The position numbers were made by a program, and so were the translations under genes. Below, piece after piece: positions 22,060-31,530 of a stretch of DNA of 64,000 bases. The stretch comes from Amycolatopsis cihanbeyliensis. Its GTDB lineage: Bacteria; Actinomycetota; Actinomycetes; Mycobacteriales; Pseudonocardiaceae. How positions within the stretch are numbered: the stretch's first letter is position 1; each line of letters begins with the position of its first letter. A model generated the notes under the pieces. The model saw only the letters and a program-made list of their open reading frames with translations. It did not search any database and was not told the origin of the DNA. The stretch spans positions 4,432,501 through 4,496,500 of the forward strand of contig NZ_VFML01000001.1 of NCBI RefSeq assembly GCF_006715045.1, in the 5' to 3' direction.

Positions 22060-23277
22060 TTACCGGGTGCGCTCGAAAACGGCGGCGAGGCCCTGGCCGC
22101 CGCCGATGCACATGGTCTCCAGGCCGTAGCGGGCCTGGCGGCGGTCGAGCTCGCGCAGCAGGGTGGTGAGGATACGCACGCCGGTCGCCCCGACCGGGTG
22201 GCCGAGCGAGACCCCGGAGCCGTTCACGTTGGTCCGCGCCCAGTCCGCCTCGCCGAACTTCCACTCCGCGGTGCAGGCCAGCACCTGCGCGGCGAATGCC
22301 TCGTTCAGCTCGATCAGGTCCATCTCGCCGAGGGTGAGCCCGGCACGGGTCAGCGCCCGCTCGGTGGCCGGCACCGGGCCGATGCCCATGGTGCGCGGGG
22401 GAACCCCGGCCGCCGCCCAGCTCACCAGCCGGGCGAGCGGGCGCAGGCCCAGCTCGGCGGCCTGTTCCGGGGTAGTGACCAGGCAGGCCGCCGCGCCGTC
22501 GTTCTGCCCGCTCGCGTTGCCCGCGGTCACCGTGGCCTCCGGGTCCTGCCTGCCGAGCACCGGCCGCAGCTTCGCCAGGGACTCCATCGTGCTGTCCGCC
22601 CTGGGATGCTCGTCCCGCTCGACGGTCGGACCAGGCTCCCCGCGCTTGCCCGGTGTCGGAACCGGCACGATCTCCTCGGCGAACCGGCCGTCCTCGATCG
22701 CCGCCACCGCGCGCTGGTGTGAGCGCACCGCCAACTCGTCCTGCGCGATGCGGGAGATCCGGTACTCGCGCCGCAGGTTCTCCGCCGTCTCCAACATCCC
22801 GCCCTCGACGGGGTGGTGCACCCCGCCCGCGGTGACCCTGGCGCGTGCCAGCCGATCCTTCAGCTCGACGCCGGGACCGCGAACGCCCCAGCGCATCGCG
22901 TCGGAGTAGAACTCGACCTGGCTCATGCTCTCCGCGCCACCGGCGATCACCACATCGGCGGCGCCGGTCTGCACCCGCATCGCGGCGTCCAGCACGGCCT
23001 GCAGGCCGGAGCCGCAGCGGCGGTCCACCTGCAGCCCGGCGACCTCCACCGGCATGCCCGCGTCCAGCGCGGCGACCCTGCCGATCGCCGGCGCCTCGCC
23101 GTTCGGGTAACACTGGCCGAACAGCACGTCCTCCACCGTGCCGGGCGGCATCCCGGTGCGCCGCAGCAACTCGCGCAGTACCGCGGTGGCCAGCTCCGTC
23201 GCCGGAACCTCGCGGAACACCCCGCCGAATCGCCCGACCGGCGTCCTGACCGGCTCACAGACCACGGCTGTACGCAT
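22060..23277 (-). CDS. Thiolase (acetyl-CoA acetyltransferase family)
   Basis: A 405-residue protein from ATG 23277 (GGAGG five bases upstream). Thiolase motifs are complete: nucleophilic Cys in VDRRCGSGLQA near residue 90, GHPVGATGVR His near 360, and the C-terminal acid/base Cys in MCIGGGQG near 389. It catalyses thiolytic cleavage of 3-ketoacyl-CoA or the reverse condensation in the cytoplasm. It lies 52 nt downstream of a hotdog/SCP2-like gene and a tetR gene on the same strand, suggesting an inducible acyl-CoA degradation unit. Confidence 0.93.
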   Translation of the reverse strand: MRTAVVCEPVRTPVGRFGGVFREVPATELATAVLRELLRRTGMPPGTVEDVLFGQCYPNGEAPAIGRVAALDAGMPVEVAGLQVDRRCGSGLQAVLDAAMRVQTGAADVVIAGGAESMSQVEFYSDAMRWGVRGPGVELKDRLARARVTAGGVHHPVEGGMLETAENLRREYRISRIAQDELAVRSHQRAVAAIEDGRFAEEIVPVPTPGKRGEPGPTVERDEHPRADSTMESLAKLRPVLGRQDPEATVTAGNASGQNDGAAACLVTTPEQAAELGLRPLARLVSWAAAGVPPRTMGIGPVPATERALTRAGLTLGEMDLIELNEAFAAQVLACTAEWKFGEADWARTNVNGSGVSLGHPVGATGVRILTTLLRELDRRQARYGLETMCIGGGQGLAAVFERTR

Positions 23278-23329
23278 ACCGAACCTCCATTCGCAAACCG
23301 CACACGGCTCACCGGCCACAGTAGCGGGG

Positions 23330-24082
23330 TCAGCGCACGGCGTCCCGGTGGGCGAGCTCACGGATGGAGTCCCAGGCGCTCACCACGGCCTTGGTGAACC
23401 GAACGTACTCGTGTGCGTTGCCGGTCGCGTAGAACTGGCTGGTCATGGTCCGCGCGATGAAGTCGTTGCGTGGCGCGCCGGCCAGCTCCGCCCAGGCCAG
23501 CTCGCTCCCGGCGACAGTGAACGTCGGACCGGTGGGCGTCGACCTGCCCACCTCCACGATTCGTCCTTTGTAGACTCGGATATGCGCTTCCTCGTCGCCG
23601 CAGCGGAACCCGAGCGTGCCGTCCATCGGCCTGGTCGCGGAGACGAAATCCTCGTTGCGTTCCAGGGTGTCGCACAGCAACTCGGCCCACGCGACCGAGC
23701 CGAAGTCGGTGCGGACATGCCGCTCGTCCGGCGTGGCCTGCCGGGTCGGGATGGTGAAACTGCCGGTGCCGTCGCCGAGCACGGTGTCGTCCTGGCCGGC
23801 GAGCACCAGATGCCGGTGCAGCAGGCCCCAGCCGTCTCCGCCTGCCCGGCACCGGGTCACCGTCGCGGTCAGCCGAACTCGATCACCCCGGCGCACCGGG
23901 GCGTGGAAGCTCCACCGCAGGTCGTTCAGCACGCCCTGATCGGAAACCAGTAGGGTCACGGTCGCCAGGGAGGCCACGGTGGACGGTTGGGATGTGGTGA
24001 TCGTGGTGTTGCCGAGCTCGCCGTGCTGGCCTACCCGGAAGTCTTCGAGGTAGTGGCTCCAGATCTGCGTGGCCTCGCTCAT
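23330..24082 (-). CDS. Hotdog-like N-terminus plus SCP2-like C-terminus, acyl-CoA-associated
   Basis: A 250-residue protein from ATG 24082, overlapping the tetR stop (ATGA). Residues ~30-120 look like a MaoC/hotdog fragment (WSFHAPVRRGDRVRLTATVT). Residues ~150-245 resemble a sterol-carrier/SCP2-type domain (GTLGFRCGDEEAHIRVYKGR, then FTVAGSELAWAEL, then TAVVSA-like helix near the end). I am not certain of either family; both are inferred from pattern. Its place between tetR and a thiolase suggests a role in lipid or steroid-type acyl-CoA metabolism. Confidence 0.55.
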   Translation of the reverse strand: MSEATQIWSHYLEDFRVGQHGELGNTTITTSQPSTVASLATVTLLVSDQGVLNDLRWSFHAPVRRGDRVRLTATVTRCRAGGDGWGLLHRHLVLAGQDDTVLGDGTGSFTIPTRQATPDERHVRTDFGSVAWAELLCDTLERNEDFVSATRPMDGTLGFRCGDEEAHIRVYKGRIVEVGRSTPTGPTFTVAGSELAWAELAGAPRNDFIARTMTSQFYATGNAHEYVRFTKAVVSAWDSIRELAHRDAVR

Positions 24083-24672
24083 CTCGCCTCCAGCAACGCG
24101 AGGGCATACCGGGCGTAACGACGCTCCGTCTCTTCCGGCGTTGGGGGCCCGCCCGCGGCGGGGCAGTCCGGCACCCCCACGCACATGGCCAGGATGGCGC
24201 GACCGGCCTGGTCCGGGTAGGGGGTGTGGAACACGCCCGCGGCCACCCCCTCCGCCACCAGGTCGGCGAACAGGCGCCGATGCTGGTCCTGTGCGCGGGT
24301 CACGTGCAGGCAGGCGCCCTCGTCCAGGTACCGGTACTCGCTGTGCACGATGCGGCTCTCGGCCTGCCGCTCGAGGTCGAACCGGACGTAGGCGCCCACG
24401 GCGGCGCGCAGCCGCTCGGTCACCGAGCCGCCCGCCGCCTGGACGGCCGCCCGCGTGTCGGCGAGTTGGTCGTCGCTCGCCCTGTGCAACAGGGTCACCA
24501 GCAGGTCGGACTTGGAGTCGACGTAGTTGTAGACATTCGCGAGAGTGACCTCGGCGAGTCCGGCGATCTGGCGCATGGTCGCTCCGTGGAAGCCGCGAGT
24601 GGCGAAGGCGTCGAGTGCGGCGCGAAGAATGGCCTGCTCGACCACCGAACGCCTGGACGAACGCTCGTTCAC
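24079..24672 (-). CDS. TetR-family regulator of the thiolase operon
   Basis: A 197-residue protein, likely start GTG 24672 (longer frames to 24780 enter an AT-rich promoter-like zone). The helix-turn-helix covers residues ~10-58 (AALDAFATRGFHGATMRQIA, then LANVYNYVDSKSDLLV), of FadR/KstR2-like TetR style. The C-terminal half is a ligand-binding helical bundle. It heads a three-gene same-strand operon with the hotdog/SCP2-like gene and the thiolase, and probably autoregulates it in response to an acyl-CoA; the ligand is inference. Confidence 0.85.
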   Translation of the reverse strand: MNERSSRRSVVEQAILRAALDAFATRGFHGATMRQIAGLAEVTLANVYNYVDSKSDLLVTLLHRASDDQLADTRAAVQAAGGSVTERLRAAVGAYVRFDLERQAESRIVHSEYRYLDEGACLHVTRAQDQHRRLFADLVAEGVAAGVFHTPYPDQAGRAILAMCVGVPDCPAAGGPPTPEETERRYARYALALLEAR

Positions 24673-24996
24673 CCGGGCAAACCTAGGCCAGTTCGATTGA
24701 ATTATCAATGAGAAATCGGGCGAGCGAATCCGGCCGGACGGCCTACCTTCGCTTGCCCCACATGCCGGTGAGACAGTCATGGTGACCTTCAGGGGCCGTC
24801 GAAGGCGGGGAGCATGAGGATCGCCGAGGCGGCCCGCTCCGGCCTCGTGCGCCTGGATACCCGCGCGCTCACACCCGCCCCCTCGCTTCGGTTCCCGGTA
24901 CTGTGAGACGCGACACGTCTGAATGTCAACCCTGCGTGGGCAGAAATGTCGGCACCGCGGCCGCGCTTCACCAGCGTTTCACCACGACCGGGCCGG
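24673..24996. other. Intergenic region between tetR and the dehydrogenase end
   Basis: No credible gene on either strand. The part near 24685-24720 (TTCGATTGAATTATCAATGAG) is AT-rich and probably holds the promoter of the minus-strand tetR operon. The remainder is GC-rich with only antisense-like open frames. Confidence 0.4.
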
Positions 24997-26448
24997 TCAG
25001 GAGAGGGCAAGGGCCAGGTACCGGGTATCCAGGTACTCGTCGATGCCCTCGGCTCCGCCCTCCCGGCCGAAGCCGGAGGCCTTGACACCGCCGAACGGCG
25101 CGGCCGCGTTGGACACCAGTCCGGTGTTCAGGCCGACCATCCCGGTGCGCAACCGTTCGCCCACGCGCACCGCGCGCTCAAGGTCCCGGGTGTAGAGGTA
25201 GGCGACCAGGCCGAACTCGGTGTCGTTCGCCTGACGTAACGCGTCCTCCTCGTCACTGAAAGTGGTCACCGGCGCGACCGGCCCGAACACCTCCTCGCGC
25301 AGGATGCGTGCCTGCCCCGGCACATCGGCGAGCACGGTCGGCGAGTAGAAGAACCCGGTGCCGCCGGGGGTGCTGCCGCCGGTGGTTACCCGGGCACCCT
25401 GGTCGGTCGCGTCCGCGACGAGCTCGACCACCTTGTCCCGCTGCTCGATGCTGACCAGCGGGCCGACCGAGACACCGTCCGTCAACCCGTGCCCGACCCG
25501 CAGCGAGCCGAGCTCCTCGGTGAGCCTGCGGGTGAACTCCTCGGCCACCGGCTCGGCGACGTGGAACCGGTTGGCGGCCACGCAGGATTCGCCGTTGTTG
25601 CGCAGCTTCGCGGTGACCGCGCCCCGCACCGCCGCGTCCAGGTCGGCATCGGAGAACACCAGGAACGGCGCGTTGCCACCGAGCTCCATCGACATACGCT
25701 GCAGGTTGGGCGCGCATCGCCGCACGAGATCGCGACCGACCTCGGTGGAGCCGGTGAAGGACAGCTTGCGTACTCGTGCGTCGGCCAGTATCGGGTCCAC
25801 CACCCGGCTCGCCGAGGTGCTCGGCAGCACGTTCAGCACGCCTGCGGGCAGCCCGGCCTCTTCCAGCAGGGCCACCAGGCCGAGCATGGAGATCGGGGTG
25901 AGCCGCGCCGGTTTCACGATCATCGTGCAGCCGGCCGCGATCGCCGGGCCGATCTTGCGGGTGCCCATCGCCAGCGGGAAGTTCCACGGCGTGATCAGCA
26001 GGCAGGGGCCGACCGCCTGCTTGGTGACGATGGTCCGGCCGCCCCCCGCCGGGCTGCGCGTGTACCGGCCGTCGATCCGCACCGCCTCCTCGGCGAACCA
26101 GCGGAAGAACTCGGCCGCGTAGGTCACCTCGGCCCGTGACTCCGGCAGGCTCTTGCCCATTTCCAGGGTCATCACGGTGGCCAGGTCCTCGGTGCGTTCG
26201 GTGATCAGTTCCCAGGCCCGGCGCAGGATCTCGGCGCGCTGCCGGGGCGCGGTGGTGGCCCAGTCCTCCTGCGCGCGGACCGCGGCCTCGACGGCCCGCC
26301 GCGCGTCGGTGGGTCGCGCGTCGGCGACATCGCACAACCACTGCTCGTCACCGGGGTCGTGCACCCCGAAGGTAAGGCCGTCGGTGGCGTCGGCGAACCG
26401 GCCGTCCAGGTAGAGCTGCTTGGGCGCCTTGTCTATCAGTGTGTTCAT
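24997..26448 (-). CDS. NAD(P)-dependent (succinate-)semialdehyde dehydrogenase
   Basis: A 483-residue aldehyde dehydrogenase from ATG 26448. Motifs: cofactor loop LLITPWNFPLAM near residue 148, FTGSTEVG near 228, MELGGNAPFLVF near 252, catalytic Cys in NNGESCVAANRF near 285, and EEVFGPVAPV near 385. The closest named group is succinate-semialdehyde dehydrogenase (GabD), but substrate prediction within this superfamily is unreliable. It lies downstream of the ABC exporter genes but is separated from them by a strong palindromic hairpin, so it is probably transcribed alone. Confidence 0.88.
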   Translation of the reverse strand: MNTLIDKAPKQLYLDGRFADATDGLTFGVHDPGDEQWLCDVADARPTDARRAVEAAVRAQEDWATTAPRQRAEILRRAWELITERTEDLATVMTLEMGKSLPESRAEVTYAAEFFRWFAEEAVRIDGRYTRSPAGGGRTIVTKQAVGPCLLITPWNFPLAMGTRKIGPAIAAGCTMIVKPARLTPISMLGLVALLEEAGLPAGVLNVLPSTSASRVVDPILADARVRKLSFTGSTEVGRDLVRRCAPNLQRMSMELGGNAPFLVFSDADLDAAVRGAVTAKLRNNGESCVAANRFHVAEPVAEEFTRRLTEELGSLRVGHGLTDGVSVGPLVSIEQRDKVVELVADATDQGARVTTGGSTPGGTGFFYSPTVLADVPGQARILREEVFGPVAPVTTFSDEEDALRQANDTEFGLVAYLYTRDLERAVRVGERLRTGMVGLNTGLVSNAAAPFGGVKASGFGREGGAEGIDEYLDTRYLALALS

Positions 26449-26491
26449 CTCCGCTGGTTACCCAGCGAAGCGGCCGCGCATGCCGTTGGCG

Positions 26492-26529
26492 GCCGCCTGC
26501 CATGTCGGCCAGCCGACATGGCAGGCGGC
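26492..26529 (-). terminator. Perfect 18-bp hairpin after the ABC permease
   Basis: GCCGCCTGCCATGTCGGC (26492-26509) and its exact complement (26512-26529) are separated by 2 bases, a near-perfect 38-bp palindrome. It lies 5 nt beyond the permease stop and 43 nt before the dehydrogenase start. It lacks a U-tract. Confidence 0.65.
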
Positions 26530-26534
26530 GGCCG

Positions 26535-27377
26535 TCAACGTTGCCTGCGGTAGAGGCGCATCGTCAGGGCACCGAACACCAGGGTCAGCGCGGCGCAGGA
26601 GGCCAGCACCAGCAGCAGCTGGCCCGCGGTCGCGGTGCCGTGCATCAGCCCGCGCACGGCGGTCGCCGCGTGACTGATCGGGTTCACCTCGACGAACGCC
26701 CTGAGCCATCCCGGCAGGCTGGCGGGCAGCACGAAAATGTTGCTCAGGAACACCAGCGGGAACACCACCAGCATGCTGGTGCCGGAGATCGACTCGGGCT
26801 TGTTCAGCAGCAGGCCGAGCGTGGTGAAGATCCAGCCGACGCTGAACGCGAACACCAGCAGCAGCACCGCGGCCAGCAGCACCCCGCCGACCCCGGCCGC
26901 GGGCCGGAAGCCCAGCGCGAGGCCGAGCCCGATCGTCACGGTCATCGAGATCACGAACCGGAGCACGTCACCGGACAGCTTGCCGACCAGGTTCGCCGGC
27001 TGCCAGATCGGCAACGTGCGGAACCGGTCGAAGATGCCCGTGGCCAGGTCGGTGTTCAGGGATACCCCGGTGTAGACGCTCATCAGGGTCACCAACTGCA
27101 CCAGCACCCCGGGCAGCAGGTACTGCAGGTACTGCTCGGTGGAACCGGCGATGGCCCCGCCGAACAGGAAGTTGAACAGCAGCATCATGCTCGCCGGGGT
27201 GGCGATCACGTCGATCAGCTGCTCGGGGCTGTGCTTGACGTGCAGGAGGGCCCGCCAGGAGAAGGTGAGCGTGGCGGTCGACCTGCTCGGCGGCGCGGGC
27301 CGGGAACGGTCGGCCAGCGCGCCGAGCAGGTTCGGTTGGACGGTAGGAATGTCGCGAGCTACCGGAACGGCGGTCAC
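26535..27377 (-). CDS. DrrB-type ABC-2 transporter permease
   Basis: A 280-residue membrane protein, start at 27377 overlapping the ATPase stop by 4 nt. About six membrane segments are visible from residue ~55 on (including [40 protein letters not shown] and [18 protein letters not shown]). The N-terminal ~45 residues are cytoplasmic. It matches daunorubicin-resistance-type permeases that export lipophilic drugs or lipids with an ATP-binding partner. The substrate is unknown. A hairpin ends the operon. Confidence 0.9.
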   Translation of the reverse strand: MTAVPVARDIPTVQPNLLGALADRSRPAPPSRSTATLTFSWRALLHVKHSPEQLIDVIATPASMMLLFNFLFGGAIAGSTEQYLQYLLPGVLVQLVTLMSVYTGVSLNTDLATGIFDRFRTLPIWQPANLVGKLSGDVLRFVISMTVTIGLGLALGFRPAAGVGGVLLAAVLLLVFAFSVGWIFTTLGLLLNKPESISGTSMLVVFPLVFLSNIFVLPASLPGWLRAFVEVNPISHAATAVRGLMHGTATAGQLLLVLASCAALTLVFGALTMRLYRRQR

Positions 27378-28354
27378 ACTGCCTCCTTTTCGGACGTTTG
27401 GTCGGCCGGATGTCCGGTCAGGGCAAGAAACACCTCGTCCAGGCTTGGTTGGCCGAGGGAGAAGGACGGGGTCTCGATCCCGGCGGCGGACAGCCGGGCC
27501 AGCGCCGGACCGACGCTGGATTCCTCGGTTACCAGCGTGGACAGGCTGGTCGGGTCAGCTCCCGGCTGAACCTCGGCGCCGAGTGCCGCCGCCAGCAGCT
27601 CCCGTGCCTCCGCGCGCCGGCCGGCGTCCCACAGCCGGACGTGCAGTACCCCGCCACCGATCGAGGACTTCAGCTCGTCGCTGGTGCCCTCGGCGATGAC
27701 CCGGCCGTGGTCGATCACCGCGATCCGGTCGGCGAGCTGGTCGGCCTCCTCGAGATACTGCGTGGTGAGCAGTACGGTCGTGCCACCGGCGACCAGCGCG
27801 CGCACGATCGCCCAGACCTGGTTGCGGCTGCGCGGGTCGAGGCCGGTGGTCGGTTCGTCCAGGCACATCAGGTCCGGGGTGGTCACCAGCCCGGCCGCGA
27901 TATCCAGCCGGCGACGCATGCCGCCGGAGTAGGTGCCGACCCTGCGGTCGGCGGCGTCGGTGAGGGAGAGGGCTTCCAGTAGCAGCTCCGCCCTGCGCCG
28001 GGCGGAGATCCGGGAATGGCCGAGCAACCTGCCGAGCAGGAGCAGGTTCTCCCGGCCGGTGATTTCCTCGTCCACCGAGGCGAACTGCCCGGTGAGCCCG
28101 ATCCGGCTGCGGACCGCGTCCGGCTCGGCGACGATGTCGTGCCCGAACACGTGCGCCGTCCCGGCGTCCGGCCGCAGCAGGGTGGCGAGCATTCGGATGG
28201 TGGTGGTCTTTCCGGCTCCGTTCGGCCCCAGTACCCCGTAGACGACACCCGGCGGCACGGCCAGGTTCACCCCGTCGACGGCGCGTGTGCTGCCGAAGCT
28301 CTTGCGTAGTTCGGAGGCCTCGATGGCGTATCGCGGGCGTGCAGTACCGCTCAA
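27374..28354 (-). CDS. DrrA-type ABC transporter ATP-binding protein
   Basis: About 326 residues, with start TTG 28354 or GTG 28357 next to GAGGAGA; the longer frame lacks support. Walker [11 protein letters not shown] near residue 43, signature [15 protein letters not shown] near 141, Walker [16 protein letters not shown] near 161, and the C-terminal DrrA-like extension ending [13 protein letters not shown]. It energises the adjacent permease for export. Start-stop overlap with the permease shows translational coupling. Confidence 0.92.
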   Translation of the reverse strand: MSGTARPRYAIEASELRKSFGSTRAVDGVNLAVPPGVVYGVLGPNGAGKTTTIRMLATLLRPDAGTAHVFGHDIVAEPDAVRSRIGLTGQFASVDEEITGRENLLLLGRLLGHSRISARRRAELLLEALSLTDAADRRVGTYSGGMRRRLDIAAGLVTTPDLMCLDEPTTGLDPRSRNQVWAIVRALVAGGTTVLLTTQYLEEADQLADRIAVIDHGRVIAEGTSDELKSSIGGGVLHVRLWDAGRRAEARELLAAALGAEVQPGADPTSLSTLVTEESSVGPALARLSAAGIETPSFSLGQPSLDEVFLALTGHPADQTSEKEAV

Positions 28355-28486
28355 CACTTCTCCTCGAATCTGAGCGTGACCGGTTCGCCCACCGGCGCAG
28401 CGCGGCAGGCGAATCCGAACTGAATGGATGGCAGGCTGATTTCCTGCGAACAAAAACTCTACCCGGGAATCGCGTGAGAACCAAAT

Positions 28487-28506
28487 ACGCGAACCGTCGT
28501 TCGCGT
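28487..28506 (-). terminator. Hairpin between the winged-helix and ABC genes
   Basis: ACGCGAAC (28487-28494) and GTTCGCGT (28499-28506) form a perfect 8-bp stem with a 4-nt loop, 27 nt past the stop of the winged-helix gene on the minus strand and followed by ATTTGG. It could instead be an operator for the ABC operon, whose start lies ~130 nt further. Confidence 0.5.
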
Positions 28507-28532
28507 TTATTACGAATGTGGGTAGATGGCGT

Positions 28533-29714
28533 TCAGAACGTCACGTCGACCCGGCGTGCCCCGCGAAAAGGCGGCAACGACTCGGCCTCCCGCTCGATGG
28601 CGGCCCGCGTGGGTCCGACCGCTTCGGTGAACGTCTCGACGCGCACGGTGAGCGTGTTGCCCCGCTTGCGCGGGCGCCACAGCCCGGCGACCTCGCCGTC
28701 CACCATGAGCACCCCGGGATTCCCGCTCGTGCGCCAGACTTGCTTGCGTAACGCGGGTTCGGTGACCAGGCAGCCGCGATCCCTCGTGCCGAGTAAGGGG
28801 TCGTGCGCCGGCAGCAGCAGTGCGCCGCGGGTGGACGGTGGTTCGCGCAGCAGCGCCAGATCCGGTCGCCGGATCCAGCGACCGCGGTCCGCGTAGCGCA
28901 CCTCGACCAGTTCGTCGGGGAGCAGATCGAATGATCGCCGTGCGTATTCCGGTGACACCCCGGCCCAACTCGCGAACTCCGTGGCATCGGAAGGCCCGTG
29001 GCAGCGCAGGTATCGGCGGACGAGTTCGGCGCGGGCCGCGATCGGTTCCATGCGCGGCAACGCGGCACCCAACCATTGCCAGGGCAACGCGAACCGGGCG
29101 GCCCCGCGGGCGGGGGAATGGATGACCAACTCGCCGTGCAACCCGACGACATAGAGCGCGAAGCGGACCAGGCTCTGCCCGTAGGTGTTGTGCCCGAGGC
29201 CGTCCGGTTCCCGCCATGCCGTGCGCATCCGCGCGGGGAGCTTCTCGACGACGCGTTCGGCCAGCTCGACCCCGAGCTCGTCCTTGGTCAGCATCCGGCC
29301 GTCCAGCACGGCGGGCAGTGCCTCCCTGGTGTACCGCACCGCCTCGCTCGCGCTGAGCCCGAATCGCGCGAGGTGGTCGGCCGCGCCCCGGATGAAGCGC
29401 AGGCAGGACTCCTCGTCATCCGGGAGCGCACCGGTGGTGAACACCGCCGCGTCCGCGGTCGGCACCACATGCGGTGCTCCGCGCACGCTCCACAACTGGA
29501 CCAGCGTCTTGCCGGTGTCCAGCGCCTCGGCCACGTGCTCAGGGGTGAGGCCGGCCAGCCGGGCGTGCAGGGCCTGCGCCGCGGAGCCCGGCGGAGTGTG
29601 CTGAATCCCGATGGCGCCGGCCGCGGGCAACAACTCCTCGGCCGGGCCGCGTTCGGCGAGTCGGTGCTGGGCAAGGCGGTACCGCAGTACCTGCCGTCGC
29701 TCGACGGTCACCAT
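28533..29714 (-). CDS. Winged-helix DNA-binding protein (AlkZ/YcaQ-like, HTH_42)
   Basis: A 393-residue protein from ATG 29714. The pattern is that of the HTH_42 winged-helix family: an N-terminal helical domain, [15 protein letters not shown] in the middle, [20 protein letters not shown] near residue 165, [20 protein letters not shown] near 225, and a C-terminal [14 protein letters not shown] strand. Related proteins include the AlkZ/YcaQ DNA glycosylases that unhook interstrand crosslinks. Whether this copy is a glycosylase is inference, and the QxD/QxQ motif is not clear here. It is divergent from a small lipoprotein gene. Confidence 0.75.
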   Translation of the reverse strand: MVTVERRQVLRYRLAQHRLAERGPAEELLPAAGAIGIQHTPPGSAAQALHARLAGLTPEHVAEALDTGKTLVQLWSVRGAPHVVPTADAAVFTTGALPDDEESCLRFIRGAADHLARFGLSASEAVRYTREALPAVLDGRMLTKDELGVELAERVVEKLPARMRTAWREPDGLGHNTYGQSLVRFALYVVGLHGELVIHSPARGAARFALPWQWLGAALPRMEPIAARAELVRRYLRCHGPSDATEFASWAGVSPEYARRSFDLLPDELVEVRYADRGRWIRRPDLALLREPPSTRGALLLPAHDPLLGTRDRGCLVTEPALRKQVWRTSGNPGVLMVDGEVAGLWRPRKRGNTLTVRVETFTEAVGPTRAAIEREAESLPPFRGARRVDVTF

Positions 29715-29771
29715 GCGGTCACGGTAGCGGCGCGACGCAACCACCGCCGGGCCTCGGCACGTCCCGGCGGT

Positions 29772-30164
29772 ATGCGTGTGCTGCTGCTCCCTGCCGCCCT
29801 GCTGGCGCTCGCCGTCACCGGATGCGCCGGCGAGACCCGGCGAGCCTGCACGTTGATCGCCGCCACTGGCGGGATCGAGGTCGAGGTGGCACAGCGGTTG
29901 GCGGCCAGGGCCGACCGGGCGACGTTGACCGCCTGCTGGGCGGGCTCCTGCCGGACCGGGCAGGTGCGCGAGTTCGTTCCGCTGTCCGACCTGCCCGCTG
30001 CCCCGGTGCGGGTCACGCTCCGGCTGTCCGGCCCCGATCTCGCCGTGGCGGAGACTACCCGGCTCACCCCCGAGGTGACCTATCCCAACGGTCCTGGTTG
30101 CCCGCCCGAGACCGCCAGGGCGAGGGTACGGATGGACGTGACCGGAACGCTCCGCGCGGGCTGA
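29772..30164 (+). CDS. Small lipoprotein of unknown function
   Basis: A 130-residue protein from ATG 29772. Residues 1-19 are a lipoprotein signal (LLLPAALLALAVTGC). The mature part has four further Cys (RRACTL, LTACWAGSC and GPGCPPE), probably disulfide-bonded outside the cell, and a beta-rich sequence. No named family is recognised. It lies 51 nt before the LLM-class gene on the same strand. Confidence 0.72.
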   Translation: MRVLLLPAALLALAVTGCAGETRRACTLIAATGGIEVEVAQRLAARADRATLTACWAGSCRTGQVREFVPLSDLPAAPVRVTLRLSGPDLAVAETTRLTPEVTYPNGPGCPPETARARVRMDVTGTLRAG

Positions 30165-30215
30165 CCAGTCGTGTTACGTTCTAAGCGTCCTGTAAGTGAC
30201 GTGGTGGAGGGTCGG

Positions 30216-31256
30216 ATGCGGATCGGTGCCCAGCTCAGCTACGCCGGTGGGTTCACCGAGGCGGTCGCGGAGGTCGCGGAGCAGGAACGTGCCGGCCTGG
30301 ACATCGTGTTCGTGCCGGAGGCGTACTCCTACGACGCGGTTAGCCTGCTGGGGTATCTCGCGGCCAGGACGGAGCGGGTCGAGCTGGCCTCCGGCATCCT
30401 GCAGATCTACACCCGAACGCCGGCGCTGACCGCGATGACCGCGGCCGGGCTGGACTATGTCTCGGACGGCCGGTTCACCCTCGGCCTCGGCGCGTCCGGG
30501 CCGCAGGTGATCGAGGGTTTCCACGGCGTGCGTTACGACGCGCCGATCGGCCGGACCAGGGAGATCGTGGAGATCTGCCGGCAGGTGTGGCGGCGCGAGC
30601 GGGTGGAGTACGAGGGCAGGCACTACCGCATCCCGCTGCCCGCCGAGGAGGGCAGCGGGCTCGGCAAGCCGCTGAAGCTGATCAACCACCCGGTGCGCGA
30701 GCGGATCCCGATCCTGCTGGCCGCGCTGGGACCGAAGAACGTCGCGCTGACCGCGGAGCTGGCCGAGGGCTGGCAGCCGATCTTCTTCTACCCGGAGAAG
30801 GCGGGTGAGGTCTGGGGAGGCCCGCTGGCCGAGGGTAAGGCCAAGCGTGCTCCCGAACTCGGTGAGCTCGACGTGGTGGCCAGCCTGCCGCTGGCCATCG
30901 GCGAGGACGTGGAGCACCTGCTGGAGCCGTACCGGCACATGGTGGCGCTGTATGTGGGCGGGATGGGCGCGCGGGGCAAGAACTTCTACAACGACCTCGC
31001 GATCCGCTACGGCTTCGCGGACGCGGCCAAGGAGATCCAGGATCTCTACCTGGACGGTAAGAAAGCCGAGGCGGCCGCCGCCGTGCCCGACGAGTTGCTG
31101 CGCGCGATCTCGCTGGTCGGCCCGCTCGGCTTCGTCAAGGAACGGGTCGCCGCCTTCGCCGAGGCCGGGGTCACCACCCTGCTCGTGCACCCGCTGGCCG
31201 ACACCGCCGCCGAGCGCGTCAACCTGATCAGCCAACTCCGCGACATCACCGGCTGA
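30216..31256 (+). CDS. LLM-class F420-dependent oxidoreductase
   Basis: A 346-residue TIM-barrel protein from ATG 30216 (GGAGGG site). It shows luciferase-like monooxygenase superfamily features: FTEAVAEVAEQERAGLDIVF near residue 13, ASGILQIYTRTPALTAMTAA near 60, FTLGLGASGPQVIEGFHGV near 89, and a C-terminal GPLGFVKERVAAFAEAGVTT. Actinobacterial members of this subgroup use F420 rather than FMN. The substrate is unknown. The repeat element begins 13 nt after its stop. Confidence 0.9.
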   Translation: MRIGAQLSYAGGFTEAVAEVAEQERAGLDIVFVPEAYSYDAVSLLGYLAARTERVELASGILQIYTRTPALTAMTAAGLDYVSDGRFTLGLGASGPQVIEGFHGVRYDAPIGRTREIVEICRQVWRRERVEYEGRHYRIPLPAEEGSGLGKPLKLINHPVRERIPILLAALGPKNVALTAELAEGWQPIFFYPEKAGEVWGGPLAEGKAKRAPELGELDVVASLPLAIGEDVEHLLEPYRHMVALYVGGMGARGKNFYNDLAIRYGFADAAKEIQDLYLDGKKAEAAAAVPDELLRAISLVGPLGFVKERVAAFAEAGVTTLLVHPLADTAAERVNLISQLRDITG

Positions 31257-31268
31257 CCCGACGCCCCC

Positions 31269-31349
31269 GCGTGTTTGCCCCCCACGTAACCGAGTTTGCT
31301 GTCCACGCGCGTGAGTTTGCCGCTCACGTGCACGAGTTTGCCGTTCCCG
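31269..31349 (+). repeat. 21-bp repeat element, copy A
   Basis: After a GCGT boundary come three full 21-bp units starting GTTTGC(C) at 31273, 31294 and 31315, then a partial fourth (GTTTGCCGTTCCCG) at 31336. Each full unit carries a CACG-centred palindromic core, such as CACGCGCGTG in unit two. By eye, 73 of 81 positions match copy C at 56113-56193, including both boundaries. Confidence 0.8.
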
Positions 31350-31530
31350 TACGGGGCCGCCGCGACCTCCGCCCGGCAACTCGCCACCCTCCGCGAGGTC
31401 GGTAAGCGCCGCGACGTCGCGTTCGGTGCGACGGTCGCCGTGCCGGGACACCAGGGACCGCGCGGGCGGTGCGCTGACGCTCTCCCCGCGCGCGTGGTCC
31501 GGGGCGATCGCGGCGTGGCGGGCGACGCGC

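Noticed and set aside
24789..25088. Short minus-strand frame in the intergenic region
   Set aside because: It overlaps the dehydrogenase gene end, has no ribosome site and reads as random GC-rich sequence.
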